Assembly: GCF_014489475.1 (NCBI RefSeq)
Contig: NZ_CP060820.1
Coordinates: forward strand, 682,001-746,000
Length of the DNA stretch: 64,000 bases
Source of the DNA: Lysobacter terrestris
Lineage (GTDB): Bacteria; Pseudomonadota; Gammaproteobacteria; Xanthomonadales; Xanthomonadaceae
Direction: 5' to 3'
The notes under the pieces: model-generated
Database searches by the model: none
Seen by the model: the letters and a program-made list of their open reading frames with translations, nothing else
What the model was told of the DNA's origin: nothing
Program-made: the position numbers and the translations under genes
In this document: piece after piece, positions 44,222 to 53,506 of the stretch
Layout of the letters: every line of letters starts with the position of its first letter
How positions within the stretch are numbered: the first letter of the stretch is position 1

Positions 44222-44248
44222 CTCCTCCCCCGCAATGCGGGGGAGGAG
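44222..44248. repeat. Perfect 12-bp palindrome between pal and cpoB
   Basis: CTCCTCCCCCGC (44222-44233) and GCGGGGGAGGAG (44237-44248) flank an AAT loop, 11 bp after the pal stop. No T run follows on the pal strand. Its core matches the hairpins in the 2404-2527 repeat, so it looks like another copy of that repeat family. It may cap the pal mRNA or attenuate cpoB. Confidence 0.7.
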
Positions 44249-44259
44249 CCGTTCACGGC

Positions 44260-44778
44260 TTACTTCGCGGTGTAGACGATCTCGACGCGACGGTTCTTCG
44301 CCCAGCAGTCTTCGCTCGACTCGGTGCAGGTCGGGCGCTCTTCGCCGTAGCTGACCACGGTGATCTGGCCGCCCGAACCGCCGTTGGCCTGGACCGCCGA
44401 CGACACCGCGTTGCCGCGGCGCTCGCCCAGGCCCTGGTTGTACTCGCGGCTGCCGCGCTCGTCGGCGCTGCCTTCCAGGGTCATGCGCGAGGACGGACGG
44501 TCCTGCAGGTACTTGGCGTGGCAGGCGACGATGGCCTGGAACTCGGGGCGCAGCGCTTCCTGGTCGAAATCGAAGTAGACGACGCGCTGGCGCAGGCAGG
44601 CGTCGGTGTCGAGGTCTTCCGGACCGTAGGCGCCCGGGGTGGTCGGGGCCGGCTCGGTGGTCGGGGCGGTGGTGGAGGGGCCGGTGTCGGCCGGCGGAAC
44701 TTCCTTCACCTTCTTCGAACAGGCGACTGCCGTGGCGCACAGGAGTGCGGCGACAAGAATGCGAGTGGTGGTGTTCAT
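44260..44778 (-). CDS. pal: Peptidoglycan-associated lipoprotein Pal
   Basis: A 172-residue outer-membrane lipoprotein (E. coli Pal is 173). The lipobox is TAVACSKK (lipidated Cys about residue 20) and a Thr/Pro-rich tether follows. The OmpA-like peptidoglycan-binding domain includes VVYFDFDQEALRPEFQ, MTLEGSADERGSREYNQGLG and ending KNRRVEIVYTAK. It anchors the outer membrane to the cell wall and is moved by Tol to the division site. An additional Cys pair (CTESSEDCW) and the DTDAC cysteine are present in the OmpA domain. It is 160 bp downstream of tolB, enough for its own promoter. Confidence 0.97.
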   Translation of the reverse strand: MNTTTRILVAALLCATAVACSKKVKEVPPADTGPSTTAPTTEPAPTTPGAYGPEDLDTDACLRQRVVYFDFDQEALRPEFQAIVACHAKYLQDRPSSRMTLEGSADERGSREYNQGLGERRGNAVSSAVQANGGSGGQITVVSYGEERPTCTESSEDCWAKNRRVEIVYTAK

Positions 44779-44938
44779 GGCTTTCCTCGTCTATGAGCGT
44801 GAAGCGGGGGGTGCGGGAGATGTCGCGAGCATCCGTACGAGCATCCAAGCGGGTCCAACTAGACTACCAGTCAACATGAACAGGGGAGCGTGACGGAAGT
44901 GGCACGGTCCGGGAACCGGCGCCAGCCACCCTTGCCGC

Positions 44939-46273
44939 TCACCTGCGGGCGCGGTACGGCCCCCACGCCGGCTCGCGCACGTCGCCATCGGCCAGCACCA
45001 GGCGCTGGCGGACGCGCGCATCCGAGGACACGGCGTAGAGCACGTCGCGGCGTCCCTCGCGCGCGGCGTACAGGATCATCATTCCGTTGGGGGCGAAGCT
45101 GGGCGATTCGTCCAGCGCGCCCGGCGAGAGGTTGCTCCACGAGCCGCCGACGCCGCGGTCCATCATCGCGATGCGGTAGCCGCCGCTGGTCTGCTGCGTG
45201 GTCGCCAGCTTCTTGCCGTCGCTGGAAACGGTCGGATCGGCGTTGTAGGCGCCCTGGAAGGTCACCCGCGTCGCCCCGCCGCCGGAGGCCGGCACCTGGT
45301 AGATCTGCGGCTTGCCGCCGCGGTCCGAGGTGAAGTACAGCGTGCTGCCGTCCGCGCTCCACACCGCCGAGGTGTCGATGGCGAAGTGGTTGGTGATCTG
45401 GGTCAGCGCGCGGCTGCCCAGGTCCATCACGTAGATCTCGGGATTGCCGCCCTTGGACAGGGTCAGCGCCAGCCGGCGCCCGTCCGGCGAGAACGACGGC
45501 GCGCCGTTGATGCCGCGGAACTTGGCGACCAGCTCGCGCGCGCCCGAGGCGATGGTCTGGATGTAGATCGACGAATTGCCGCCTTCGTAGCTCACGTAGG
45601 CGAGCCGGCCGCCGTCCGGGCTCCACGCCGGCGACAGCAGCGGCTCGGACGAGCGCACCACGGTCTGCGGGTTGTAGCCGTCGCTGTCGGCGATCATCAG
45701 CGCGAAGCGCATGGCCTTGCCGGTGCCGGTGGCAGTGACGTAGGCGATGCGGGTGTAGAAGGCGCCGCGGATGCCGGTGACCTTCTCGTACACGGCATCG
45801 GCGATCTGGTGGGCAACGTCGCGCATCGCGTTGGCGCGTGCGCTCAGCGCGAAGCCGAGCAGGCGTTCCTTGCGCGCCACGTCGAACAGTTCGTATTCGA
45901 CGCGATAGGCGCCGTCGCCGGCATCGAGCACGCGCCCGACCAAGATGTAGTCCTGGTTGAGAGCCGCCCACGTCGGGTAGTTGACCTCGCTGCCGCGCGA
46001 GGGGCGTTCGACGATGTCCTTGTCCGGCAGGCTGCGGAAGGAACCGGAGCGGTTGAGGTCCGCGGCCACGACCTTGGCGACGTCGGTCTGCAGCGTGGCG
46101 GGGCCCTGCATCGGAATGACCGCGATGGGCACCGCGGAGGCGTTGCCGCCGACGATGTCGATCTCCAGGCCCTGCTGGGCGCTGGCGGCAACGGGCAGCA
46201 GGAGCGCCAGCAACGCGCCCAGCCAGCGCAGGGCGGAACGGGTCGGACCGGTAGGCGGCGAGAGTGGCTTCAT
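44939..46273 (-). CDS. tolB: Tol-Pal periplasmic beta-propeller protein TolB
   Basis: A 444-residue periplasmic protein (E. coli is 430). A signal peptide (ALRWLGALLALLLPVAASAQ) is followed by the N-terminal alpha/beta domain (DIVGGNASAVPIAVIPMQG). A six-bladed WD-like propeller follows with repeats such as SPAWSPDGGRLAYVSYEGG, APSFSPDGRRLALTLSKGG and SAVWSADGSTLYFTSDRGG. It binds Pal and TolA. The ATG at 46273 with GGAGC upstream is preferred to one at 46303. The 137-bp gap after tolA includes an AT-rich stretch that could carry a promoter; no confident hexamers were assigned. Confidence 0.97.
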   Translation of the reverse strand: MKPLSPPTGPTRSALRWLGALLALLLPVAASAQQGLEIDIVGGNASAVPIAVIPMQGPATLQTDVAKVVAADLNRSGSFRSLPDKDIVERPSRGSEVNYPTWAALNQDYILVGRVLDAGDGAYRVEYELFDVARKERLLGFALSARANAMRDVAHQIADAVYEKVTGIRGAFYTRIAYVTATGTGKAMRFALMIADSDGYNPQTVVRSSEPLLSPAWSPDGGRLAYVSYEGGNSSIYIQTIASGARELVAKFRGINGAPSFSPDGRRLALTLSKGGNPEIYVMDLGSRALTQITNHFAIDTSAVWSADGSTLYFTSDRGGKPQIYQVPASGGGATRVTFQGAYNADPTVSSDGKKLATTQQTSGGYRIAMMDRGVGGSWSNLSPGALDESPSFAPNGMMILYAAREGRRDVLYAVSSDARVRQRLVLADGDVREPAWGPYRARR

Positions 46274-46410
46274 CAGCGCTCCAAGCTTGGGGGAAGGGCT
46301 CAAGGGCGGTCCGCTCGCGCGGCCTCGTTCAGTTTCATCATTCTTAACAACAGTTTGGTTAACGCCACCTCAAGCCGGGACGACCAGACCTGAATGGGCA
46401 AACCTGTGCG

Positions 46411-47325
46411 TCAGCGGTCTTCGGCGCGGAAGTTGAGGTTGAGGTTGCGGGAAAACACCGATTCGAAGCCGGCATACGGCAACGGCTGCGCCTTGAGCAC
46501 CGCCGCCTCGATCGAGCGGCGCCCCTGTTCGTCGTACGAACACGGCGAAGACACTTCCACGCCCATCACCTGCCCGCCCGGCAACTGGCGGATGCTCAGC
46601 CGGCACGCCGCGCCGATCGGCACGGTGTCCGGCCGCGTCCATTTGGCGAGGATCGCCGCCTGCAACGCCGCGGCATAGCGCGCCTTCAGGCCGTCGTCGA
46701 CTCCGTTCGCGCCGGAAGCGGTGGCGTCGTTCTGCGCGGCGGCTTCGGCCGCGTTGCTGGCGCGTGCGTTGGCCAGCTGCGCCAGCCGCTGTTCGGCCAG
46801 GGCCGCTTCGCGCGCCGCGGCGGCCTTGCGGCGGCGGATGTCCTCGAGCTGCTTCTGCCGCTGGATGTCCTGCTCGACCATGCGCATGTTGCGTTGCACG
46901 GCCTCCTGGCGCGCCTGCTCGGTGAGGTCGACCTGCTCCTGGCGGCGCTTGGCTTCCTGCAGCTTCTTTTCTTCCGCGGGCGTCGGCGTCGGTTGCTCGG
47001 TGACGGCGTCCTGGCTGACCTCGTCCGGCACCGGGATGAAATCCTGCGGCTTGGGCTGCTGCTCGACGGGTTCGGGCAGCGGCTCCGGCAAGGGCTCGGG
47101 TTCGGGCTCCTCGACCGGCAATGGTTCGGGCTGGCGCTGCAGCGTGCGCCGCATCGCCGACGACAGCTGGCTGGCGTCCATCAGTTCGGCGGAAATCGCC
47201 CCGGCCGCCGCGGGCGTCGCGCTGCGCGTCCACCACAGGCCGATGAACAGCACGGCGAACAACGCCAGGTGCAGCACCAGGGCGAGAACGAAAGCCTGCG
47301 CGGTATCGGCAGGAGTTTCCTTCAT
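46411..47325 (-). CDS. tolA: Tol-Pal inner-membrane protein TolA
   Basis: A 304-residue protein, shorter than E. coli TolA (421). The N-terminal membrane helix is FVLALVLHLALFAVLFIGLW (about residues 11-31). A Pro/Glu-rich segment (PEPEPLPEPLPEPVEQQPKP) and a helical domain II (about 95-210, many QEAVQRNMRMVEQDIQRQKQ-like heptads) follow. The C-terminal TonB/TolA domain has LKARYAAALQAAILAKWTRP and SPCSYDEQGRRSIEAAVLKA. It transmits TolQR proton-motive energy to TolB-Pal. Its ATG overlaps the tolR stop (ATGA at 47322-47325). Confidence 0.95.
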   Translation of the reverse strand: MKETPADTAQAFVLALVLHLALFAVLFIGLWWTRSATPAAAGAISAELMDASQLSSAMRRTLQRQPEPLPVEEPEPEPLPEPLPEPVEQQPKPQDFIPVPDEVSQDAVTEQPTPTPAEEKKLQEAKRRQEQVDLTEQARQEAVQRNMRMVEQDIQRQKQLEDIRRRKAAAAREAALAEQRLAQLANARASNAAEAAAQNDATASGANGVDDGLKARYAAALQAAILAKWTRPDTVPIGAACRLSIRQLPGGQVMGVEVSSPCSYDEQGRRSIEAAVLKAQPLPYAGFESVFSRNLNLNFRAEDR

Positions 47326-47777
47326 TTACCGCTACCCGGGCTTGCGGCGCCCTTGGGATCGCTCATCAGACCGATCTTCTTGACGTTGGCACGCTGCAGC
47401 AGCTCCATCACGTTCATCACGTCCTGGTACCTGCCCTCGCCCTGCGCCGCGACGAAGATCGATGCGTCCTTGTTCTGGCTGACGATGGCGCGGATGCGCG
47501 CTTCCAGCGACTGCGCGGTCATCGCCTCGTTCTTGCCTGCCTTCACCGCGAGCGCGTAGCTGCCGTCGGGGTAGACGCTGACCACGATCGGATCGTTCTT
47601 GGCGTTGACCGACTTCGCGTTGGTCTGCGGCAGGTCGACATCGACACCGAGCGTCAGCAGGGGCGCGGTCACCATGAAGATCACCAGCAGCACCAGCATC
47701 ACGTCGATGTACGGCACGACGTTGATCTCGGCCTTGAGCTTGCGCTTGCGATGGCGGCGCATGGAAAGGACGGTCAT
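47322..47777 (-). CDS. tolR: Tol-Pal proton channel subunit TolR
   Basis: A 151-residue ExbD/TolR protein (E. coli is 142). A short basic N-terminus is followed by the single membrane helix EINVVPYIDVMLVLLVIFMV containing the proton-carrying Asp (about residue 25), then the periplasmic domain (VDVDLPQTNAK; VVSVYPDGSYALAVKAGK). AGGAAA sits just before ATG 47777. It overlaps tolA, and is separated from tolQ by 120 bp. Confidence 0.96.
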   Translation of the reverse strand: MTVLSMRRHRKRKLKAEINVVPYIDVMLVLLVIFMVTAPLLTLGVDVDLPQTNAKSVNAKNDPIVVSVYPDGSYALAVKAGKNEAMTAQSLEARIRAIVSQNKDASIFVAAQGEGRYQDVMNVMELLQRANVKKIGLMSDPKGAASPGSGK

Positions 47778-47897
47778 GCGGATTTCCTGGTTGCGGTCGC
47801 GGTCATGGCGTGGGGCCCGGTGGCTGCAACGGCCGTGCGCTCGGAATGGGGTTCATCCCTGCCGGCCGCTCGCGTGGTTTGCACACGGGCCTGCCGG

Positions 47898-48692
47898 TTA
47901 TTCGTCGGCATGCGCCTGGCGTTGCAGGATCGAGGAGAACTCCTCGGCGAACGCGTCGTAACGCACCGCCAGGCGCTCCACGCCGTTGGCGAAGCGGTTG
48001 TAGGCCCACACGGCCGGGATCGCGACGAACAGGCCGATGGCGGTGGCCAGCAGCGCCTCGGAAATGCCCGGCGCCACGTCCTTGATGCCGACCTGCGCGC
48101 CGCTGGCGAGCAGGCCGTGCATGGTCACCATGATGCCGAACACGGTGCCGACCAGGCCGACGTAAGGCGCGGTCGAGCCGATGTTGGCGAGCAGTTCGAG
48201 GTTGTGCTCCAGCCCGTCGATCTCGCGCGAACCGGTCGCGCGCATCGCGCGTTGCGCGCCTTCCAGCTGCGTGCGGGTGTCCACGCCCTTGCGCTGGCGC
48301 AGGCGGCCGAATTCGCGGAAACCGGCCTCGAAGATCGCTTCCATGCCGCCGATCGGGCCGCGGCCCTGGGTCGCACCGGCGTAGAGCTTGGTCAACTCGG
48401 CGCCCGACCAGAAGCGCTCTTCGAAGCGTTCGGCTTCCTTGTGTGCGCGGGCGATGACGCTGCGCTTGCGGAAGATGATCACCCACGACACGAGCGAGCC
48501 GGCCACCAGCAGCAGCATGATCAGCTGCACCGGCAGGCTGGCGTCAAGGACGAGGCGCAGCAAGTCGAGGTTCGCGCTGGCCGCGGCGGCGCCGCTGCTG
48601 GCGCCGTCGGCGAGCGCGGTGGCCTGCGCCGGGGCGTCTTCCGGAATGGCTTCCACGGTGGCCTGCATCGCCATGAGAATTGCGGGGGTCAT
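47898..48692 (-). CDS. tolQ: Tol-Pal proton channel subunit TolQ
   Basis: A 264-residue MotA/TolQ/ExbB-family protein with three membrane helices (QLIMLLLVAGSLVSWVIIF; TAPYVGLVGTVFGIMVTMHG; EALLATAIGLFVAIPAVWAY). It forms the proton channel with TolR. The N-terminus is about 30 residues longer than E. coli TolQ (230) and Ala-rich (ATALADGASSGAAAASAN). The ATG at 48692 overlaps the ybgC stop (ATGA), fixing the start. The order ybgC-tolQ-tolR-tolA-tolB-pal-cpoB is the canonical proteobacterial one. Confidence 0.96.
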   Translation of the reverse strand: MTPAILMAMQATVEAIPEDAPAQATALADGASSGAAAASANLDLLRLVLDASLPVQLIMLLLVAGSLVSWVIIFRKRSVIARAHKEAERFEERFWSGAELTKLYAGATQGRGPIGGMEAIFEAGFREFGRLRQRKGVDTRTQLEGAQRAMRATGSREIDGLEHNLELLANIGSTAPYVGLVGTVFGIMVTMHGLLASGAQVGIKDVAPGISEALLATAIGLFVAIPAVWAYNRFANGVERLAVRYDAFAEEFSSILQRQAHADE

Positions 48693-49096
48693 GCGTCGTT
48701 CTCCACCAGTGCGTTCAGTGCGTCGTACAGCGGTTGCGGGATGGGGGTCGGGCGGAAGTCCGTGCCCAGCGCGGCGACACGGACCGTGGCGGTGAGCAGC
48801 AGGTCGTCGCCGCGGCGGATTTCCTGGCGGAAGATCACGCTGGCGCGCCGGCACTGCTGCAGGCCTGCGGTCACGGCGAGCGCATCGTCCAGCCGGGCCG
48901 GCTTGAGGAAGTCGATCTGCATCGCACGCACCGCGAACAACAGGCCGTGCTCACAGCGCAACCGTTCCTGCCCGTAACCCTGGGCACGCATCCATTCGCT
49001 GCGCGCGCGCTCGAGGAACGCCAGGTATTGCGCGTGGTACACGACACCGCCTGCGTCGGTATCTTCCCAGTAAATGCGGACGGGGTGGCTGAACAT
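48689..49096 (-). CDS. ybgC: Acyl-CoA thioesterase YbgC
   Basis: A 135-residue hot-dog-fold thioesterase (E. coli is 134). It begins FSHPVRIYWEDTDAGGVVYH, containing the active-site Asp of the DTDAGGVVYHAQYL signature, and later has LRCEHGLLFAVRAMQIDFLK. It hydrolyses short acyl-CoA and associates with the Tol-Pal system and lipid synthesis. It is the first gene of the tol block, 152 bp after ruvB, and its stop overlaps the tolQ start. Confidence 0.96.
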   Translation of the reverse strand: MFSHPVRIYWEDTDAGGVVYHAQYLAFLERARSEWMRAQGYGQERLRCEHGLLFAVRAMQIDFLKPARLDDALAVTAGLQQCRRASVIFRQEIRRGDDLLLTATVRVAALGTDFRPTPIPQPLYDALNALVENDA

Positions 49097-49248
49097 GCGT
49101 TAAGAATTCCGGGAGTGTGGACGCGCGCGGCGCGATGCACCCGGCTTCCGGCAAGCATGCCATCGCGCGTGGAAGTCGCTGCTGCGGCCGGGCGCAATCG
49201 TGATGGATCGATGCGGGGAAGTGCGCACGTGCTCACACTCCCCGCGGC

Positions 49249-50289
49249 TCATTCTTCGTTGTCGACCCGCTCGGCAAACAGGCCGGTTGCGCCGGCCTTC
49301 GGCTTGAAGCCCATGTGCCGGTACGCCTTGTGCGTCGCCATGCGCCCGCGTGCGGTGCGCACCAGGTAGCCCTGCTGGATCAGGTACGGCTCGATCACGT
49401 CCTCGAGCGTGCCGCGTTCCTCGCTCAACGCCGCCGCCAGCGATTCGACGCCGACCGGGCCGCCGTCGAAGGCATCGATGATCGTGGTGAGCAGGCGCCG
49501 GTCGAGATCGTCGAAACCTTCCGGGTCGACCTTCAACATCTTCATCGCCGCGTCGGCGACCTCGCGGGTGATCGCGCCGCTCGCCTTTACCTGCGCGTAG
49601 TCGCGCACGCGGCGCAGCAGGCGGTTGGCGATGCGCGGTGTGCCGCGCGAACGGCGGGCGATCTCCCCCGCGCCTTCGGCATCGCAATTGATGCCGAGGA
49701 TCTGCGCGGAGCGGCGCACGATCCGGGTCAACTCCTCCGCGCTGTAGAACTCCAGGCGTTGCACGATGCCGAAGCGGTCGCGCAGCGGCGCGGTGAGCAG
49801 ACCGGCGCGGGTGGTCGCGCCGATCAGGGTGAAGGGCGGCAGGTCGAGCTTGATCGAACGGGCCGCGGGGCCTTCGCCGATCATGATGTCGATCTGGTAG
49901 TCCTCCATCGCCGGGTACAGCACTTCCTCGACCACGGGCGAGAGGCGATGGATCTCGTCGATGAACAGCACGTCGTGCGGCTGCAGGTTGGTGAGCAGCG
50001 CAGCCAGGTCGCCCGCCTTCTCGATCACCGGCCCCGAGGTCTGGCGCAGGTTCACGCCCAGCTCGTTGGCGATGACATGGCTGAGCGTGGTCTTGCCCAG
50101 GCCGGGCGGGCCGAAGATCAGCACGTGATCGAGCGCTTCGCCGCGCTGCTTGGCCGCCTCGATGTAGATCTGCATCTGCTCGCGCACCGGCGCCTGGCCG
50201 AGGTATTCGTCCAGGCGCTTGGGCCGGATCGACGCCTCGATGGCGTCCTCTTCGCGCGTGGCGGCGGGGGAGACGATGCGGTCGTTCAT
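49249..50289 (-). CDS. ruvB: Holliday junction branch-migration ATPase RuvB
   Basis: A 346-residue AAA+ motor (E. coli is 336). Walker A is [20 protein letters not shown] and Walker [21 protein letters not shown]. Sensor 1 is [20 protein letters not shown], the arginine-finger region follows, and the C-terminal winged helix contains [17 protein letters not shown]. It drives branch migration with RuvA. The ATG at 50289 (MNDRIVSPA) is chosen; the longer upstream frame is repeat DNA. It is separated from ruvA by the kup gene, unlike the ruvAB pair of enterobacteria. Confidence 0.97.
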   Translation of the reverse strand: MNDRIVSPAATREEDAIEASIRPKRLDEYLGQAPVREQMQIYIEAAKQRGEALDHVLIFGPPGLGKTTLSHVIANELGVNLRQTSGPVIEKAGDLAALLTNLQPHDVLFIDEIHRLSPVVEEVLYPAMEDYQIDIMIGEGPAARSIKLDLPPFTLIGATTRAGLLTAPLRDRFGIVQRLEFYSAEELTRIVRRSAQILGINCDAEGAGEIARRSRGTPRIANRLLRRVRDYAQVKASGAITREVADAAMKMLKVDPEGFDDLDRRLLTTIIDAFDGGPVGVESLAAALSEERGTLEDVIEPYLIQQGYLVRTARGRMATHKAYRHMGFKPKAGATGLFAERVDNEE

Positions 50290-50297
50290 TGAAAGCC

Positions 50298-50416
50298 GGG
50301 ATTCGGGAGTAGTGATTCGGGATTCGGACAAGTAACGGCGGGAATGCTCGCACATTTGCCCTGGCGTGACCGGACGTCCGCTTTTGCGAATCCCCAATCC
50401 CGAATCACGAATCCCG
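50298..50416. repeat. Inverted GATTCGGGATT-type repeat between kup and ruvB
   Basis: Two roughly 30-bp arms (50298-50327 rich in GGGATTCGG units, and 50387-50416 rich in CGAATCCC units) are imperfect inverted copies separated by about 59 bp. They fill nearly the whole kup-ruvB gap. The unit resembles a dispersed intergenic repeat common in Xanthomonadaceae. It could fold into a long stem in the kup-ruvB transcript. Confidence 0.75.
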
Positions 50417-50422
50417 CCCCCA

Positions 50423-52342
50423 TCAGATCTCGATCTGCGCGCCCAGCTCCACCAGCCGGTTGCCCGGAATCCGGAAGAACCCGGTCGCCGGCGCCGCATT
50501 GCGATGCATGACCGCGAACAGCTTGTCGCGCCACACCGGCATGCCGCGGTGGCGGCTGGCAATCACGGTCTCGCGGCTGGCGAAGTACGTGGTCTCCATC
50601 GGATCGAAATGGATGCCGCCCTTGTCGCAGCTGCGCATCAGCGCCAGCGGCACGTCCGGCGTTTCCATGAAGCCGAACTTGATCAGCACCCGGTAGAAGT
50701 CCTCGCCGCCGATCGAATCGATCTTCAGGCGCTTCTCCTTCGGCGCGTACGGCACGTTGAGCGTCTCCACGGTCAGGAAGACGTTGCGTTCGTGCAGCAC
50801 CTTGTTGTGCTTGAGGTTGTGCAGCAGCGCATGCGGCACCACGCCGGTCTGCGCGGTCAGGAAGATCGCCGTGCCCGGCACGCGCACGGGCGGCGCCAGC
50901 ATCAGGCCGGGCAGGAAGGTGTCGAGCTGGATGCCTTCCTTGCGGATCTCCGCGTGCAGCAGTTCGCGCCCGCGCCGCCAGGTGCGCAGCACGGTGAAGA
51001 CCAGGATGCCCAGCACCACCGGGAACCAGGCGCCGTCGAGGAACTTGATGCCGTTGGCGATCAGGAAGGCGATTTCCACGATGGCGAACAGCACGCACAG
51101 CGGCAGCACCCAACGGCGCGCCTTTGGCCACATGGTCCGGGCGACGAGCGCCAGCAGCATCGTGTCGATCAGCATTGTGCCGGACACCGACACGCCGTAC
51201 GCCGATGCCAGCGCGGTGGACGTGCGGAACATCAGCACCAGCGAGATCACCGCGATCATCAGGGTCCAGTTGATCCCGGGGATGTAGATCTGGCCGATGG
51301 TTTCCTTCGAAGTGTGCTTGATCAGCATGCGCGGGATGTACCCCAGCTGCATCGCCTGGCGCGCCACCGAATACGCGCCGGTGATCACCGCCTGCGAGGC
51401 GATCACGGCCGCCATCGTCGCCAGCACGATCATCGGGTACAGCGCCCACTCGGGGACGCCCAGGTAGAACGGGTTCTTGGCGGCTTCCGGGTACTGCAGC
51501 AACAGCGCGCCCTGTCCGAGGTAGTTCAGCATCAGGCTGGGCAGGACGAAGAAATACCAGGCATAGCGGATCGGCCTGGCGCCGAAATGCCCCATGTCCG
51601 CATACAGCGCCTCGCCACCGGTTACCGCCAGCACCACCGCGCCGAGGATGAAGATGCCATGCCAGCCGTGATCCATGAAGAAATTCACGGCCCACACAGG
51701 ATTGAACGCCTTGAGCACTTCGGGTGCATGGCCGATGTTGAGCAGGCCGATGGCCGCCAGCGATGCGAACCAGAGCACCGTGATCGGTCCGAATACGCGC
51801 CCCACCTTCTCGGTGCCGAAGCGCTGCGAGGCGAACAGCGCCACCAGCACCAGCAGGGTGAGCGGCACGATGTAGCTGTGCAGCTGCGGCGCCGCGACTT
51901 CCAGGCCTTCGATCGCCGACAGCGTGGTGATCGCGGGGGTGATCACGCCGTCGCCGAAGAACAGCGACGCGCCGAAGATGCCGAGGATGCCGACCGCATA
52001 CGCCGACTTCGAGCCCTTGGGCAGGGTTCGCTGGGCCAACGCCATCAGGGCCATGATGCCGCCCTCGCCCTCGTTGTCGGCACGCATGATGATGGACACG
52101 TATTTCGCGGTGACCACGATCATCAGCGCCCAGAAGATCAGCGACAGGATGCCGAGCACGGTGTCGTGATTGGCGATCAGGCCGTAATGCGGCGTGAACG
52201 CTTCCTTCAGCGTGTACAACGGGCTGGTGCCGATGTCGCCGAAGACGACGCCGATCGCGCCGATGATCAATCCGAACAACCCCACGTTGCCATGGCCGTT
52301 ATGGCCGTGAGCGTGGTTGTTGGTGGTGCTGGTAACGGCCAT
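50423..52342 (-). CDS. kup: Potassium transporter Kup
   Basis: A 639-residue KUP/HAK/KT transporter (E. coli Kup is 622). About 12 membrane helices lie in the first 440 residues, including [20 protein letters not shown], the conserved [20 protein letters not shown], and [21 protein letters not shown] soluble C-terminal domain follows ([20 protein letters not shown]). It takes up potassium with protons at the inner membrane. It starts 37 bp after ruvA and precedes ruvB on the same strand, so a transport gene interrupts the ruv recombination genes. Confidence 0.97.
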   Translation of the reverse strand: MAVTSTTNNHAHGHNGHGNVGLFGLIIGAIGVVFGDIGTSPLYTLKEAFTPHYGLIANHDTVLGILSLIFWALMIVVTAKYVSIIMRADNEGEGGIMALMALAQRTLPKGSKSAYAVGILGIFGASLFFGDGVITPAITTLSAIEGLEVAAPQLHSYIVPLTLLVLVALFASQRFGTEKVGRVFGPITVLWFASLAAIGLLNIGHAPEVLKAFNPVWAVNFFMDHGWHGIFILGAVVLAVTGGEALYADMGHFGARPIRYAWYFFVLPSLMLNYLGQGALLLQYPEAAKNPFYLGVPEWALYPMIVLATMAAVIASQAVITGAYSVARQAMQLGYIPRMLIKHTSKETIGQIYIPGINWTLMIAVISLVLMFRTSTALASAYGVSVSGTMLIDTMLLALVARTMWPKARRWVLPLCVLFAIVEIAFLIANGIKFLDGAWFPVVLGILVFTVLRTWRRGRELLHAEIRKEGIQLDTFLPGLMLAPPVRVPGTAIFLTAQTGVVPHALLHNLKHNKVLHERNVFLTVETLNVPYAPKEKRLKIDSIGGEDFYRVLIKFGFMETPDVPLALMRSCDKGGIHFDPMETTYFASRETVIASRHRGMPVWRDKLFAVMHRNAAPATGFFRIPGNRLVELGAQIEI

Positions 52343-52379
52343 GGGCCTTCCCTGTAGGTAACGCTGAGGCGGTGAGGCG

Positions 52380-52970
52380 TCAACGAAGCGCGGACTTTAG
52401 CGCTTTGCGGATGATGGTGGCGGCGTCGTCGCCGGCGGCCACGGCGGCCGCGGCCATGCGCGACGCCTCCGCGGGCTTGTAACCGAGTTGCTGCAGGGCG
52501 ATCACCGCTTCCGACTGCGGATCGGCCGGCGCGCCCGACGTATTCAAGGTCGCACCGATGCCGGCCAGATCGGCGGCACGGTCGCGCAGTTCGACGACCA
52601 TGCGTTCGGCGGTTTTCTTGCCGATGCCGGGGATGCGGGTCAGCGCGGTGATGTCGCCGGCCTGCACCAGCCGCGCGAACTCGTCGACGCTCACGCCCGA
52701 CAGCACCGCCAGCGCGATCTTCGCGCCGATGCCCGTGACCTTCTGCACGTCGCGGAACAGGCGGCGTTCGCCCTCGCGCAGGAAGCCGTACAGCGAGACG
52801 CTGTCCTCCTTCTGCGCGTAGTGGGTGAACAGCGCGACTTCGCGCCCCACCTCGGGCAGGTCGTAGACCGTGCTCATCGGTGCCTCGAGTTCGTAGCCGA
52901 CGCCGTTGACGTCGACCACCAGCCACGGCGGCTGCTTGTGCACCAGGATGCCTTTCAGGCGGCCGATCAT
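52380..52970 (-). CDS. ruvA: Holliday junction DNA-binding protein RuvA
   Basis: A 196-residue protein (E. coli is 203). The OB-fold N-terminus is [20 protein letters not shown], two helix-hairpin-helix segments follow ([40 protein letters not shown]), and the C-terminal domain III contacts RuvB ([20 protein letters not shown]). It tetramerises on four-way junctions. The ATG at 52970 overlaps the ruvC stop (ATGA), fixing the start. Confidence 0.97.
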   Translation of the reverse strand: MIGRLKGILVHKQPPWLVVDVNGVGYELEAPMSTVYDLPEVGREVALFTHYAQKEDSVSLYGFLREGERRLFRDVQKVTGIGAKIALAVLSGVSVDEFARLVQAGDITALTRIPGIGKKTAERMVVELRDRAADLAGIGATLNTSGAPADPQSEAVIALQQLGYKPAEASRMAAAAVAAGDDAATIIRKALKSALR

Positions 52971-53488
52971 TTGCGTCCCCAAGCTTGTTTCGTACTGATG
53001 CCCAGCCGCAGCGCGGTCGAGCGCACGTGCGCATGCGTGATCGCCACGGCCAGTGCGTCGGCCGCGTCCGCCTGCAACTTGCCCTGCAGGCCCAGCATCA
53101 CGCCGACCATGTGCTGGACCTGGACCTTGTCCGCGCCGCCCTGCCCGACCACGGCCAGCTTGATTTCCTTGGCGGCGTATTCGTGCACCGGCAGGTCGCG
53201 CATCACCGCCGCGCACAACGCGGCGCCACGCGCATGGCCGAGCTTGAGCGCGGCATCGGCGCTCTTGCCCATGAAGACCTTTTCGATCGCCACTTCGTCC
53301 GGCTTGTAGGTTTCGATGATGTCGGCGAGGCCATCGAGCAGGCGCTTGAGGCGCTGCGGGAATTCGCCCTCGCCCAATAGCAGCAACGGCGCATGGAAGA
53401 CATGGCGCGCACGTCCGGTCGCATCGGCGTCGACAATGCCGACGCCGGTACGTTGCGAGCCGGGATCGATTCCCAGGATTCGGGTCAC
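52967..53488 (-). CDS. ruvC: Holliday junction resolvase RuvC
   Basis: A 173-residue endonuclease, the same length as E. coli RuvC. It starts [19 protein letters not shown] with the first catalytic Asp, has [20 protein letters not shown] with the catalytic Glu, and ends with [20 protein letters not shown] followed by [11 protein letters not shown]. It cleaves junctions as a dimer. It lies 18 bp after yebC and overlaps ruvA. Confidence 0.97.
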   Translation of the reverse strand: MTRILGIDPGSQRTGVGIVDADATGRARHVFHAPLLLLGEGEFPQRLKRLLDGLADIIETYKPDEVAIEKVFMGKSADAALKLGHARGAALCAAVMRDLPVHEYAAKEIKLAVVGQGGADKVQVQHMVGVMLGLQGKLQADAADALAVAITHAHVRSTALRLGISTKQAWGRK

Positions 53489-53506
53489 GTCAGCAGCTTA
53501 CGCCGG

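Noticed and set aside
47800-47880. Short frames in the tolQ-tolR gap (a 17-codon frame and a 10-codon frame ending on the tolR start)
   Set aside because: No well-spaced ribosome sites or recognisable composition; such frames arise by chance in GC-rich DNA.
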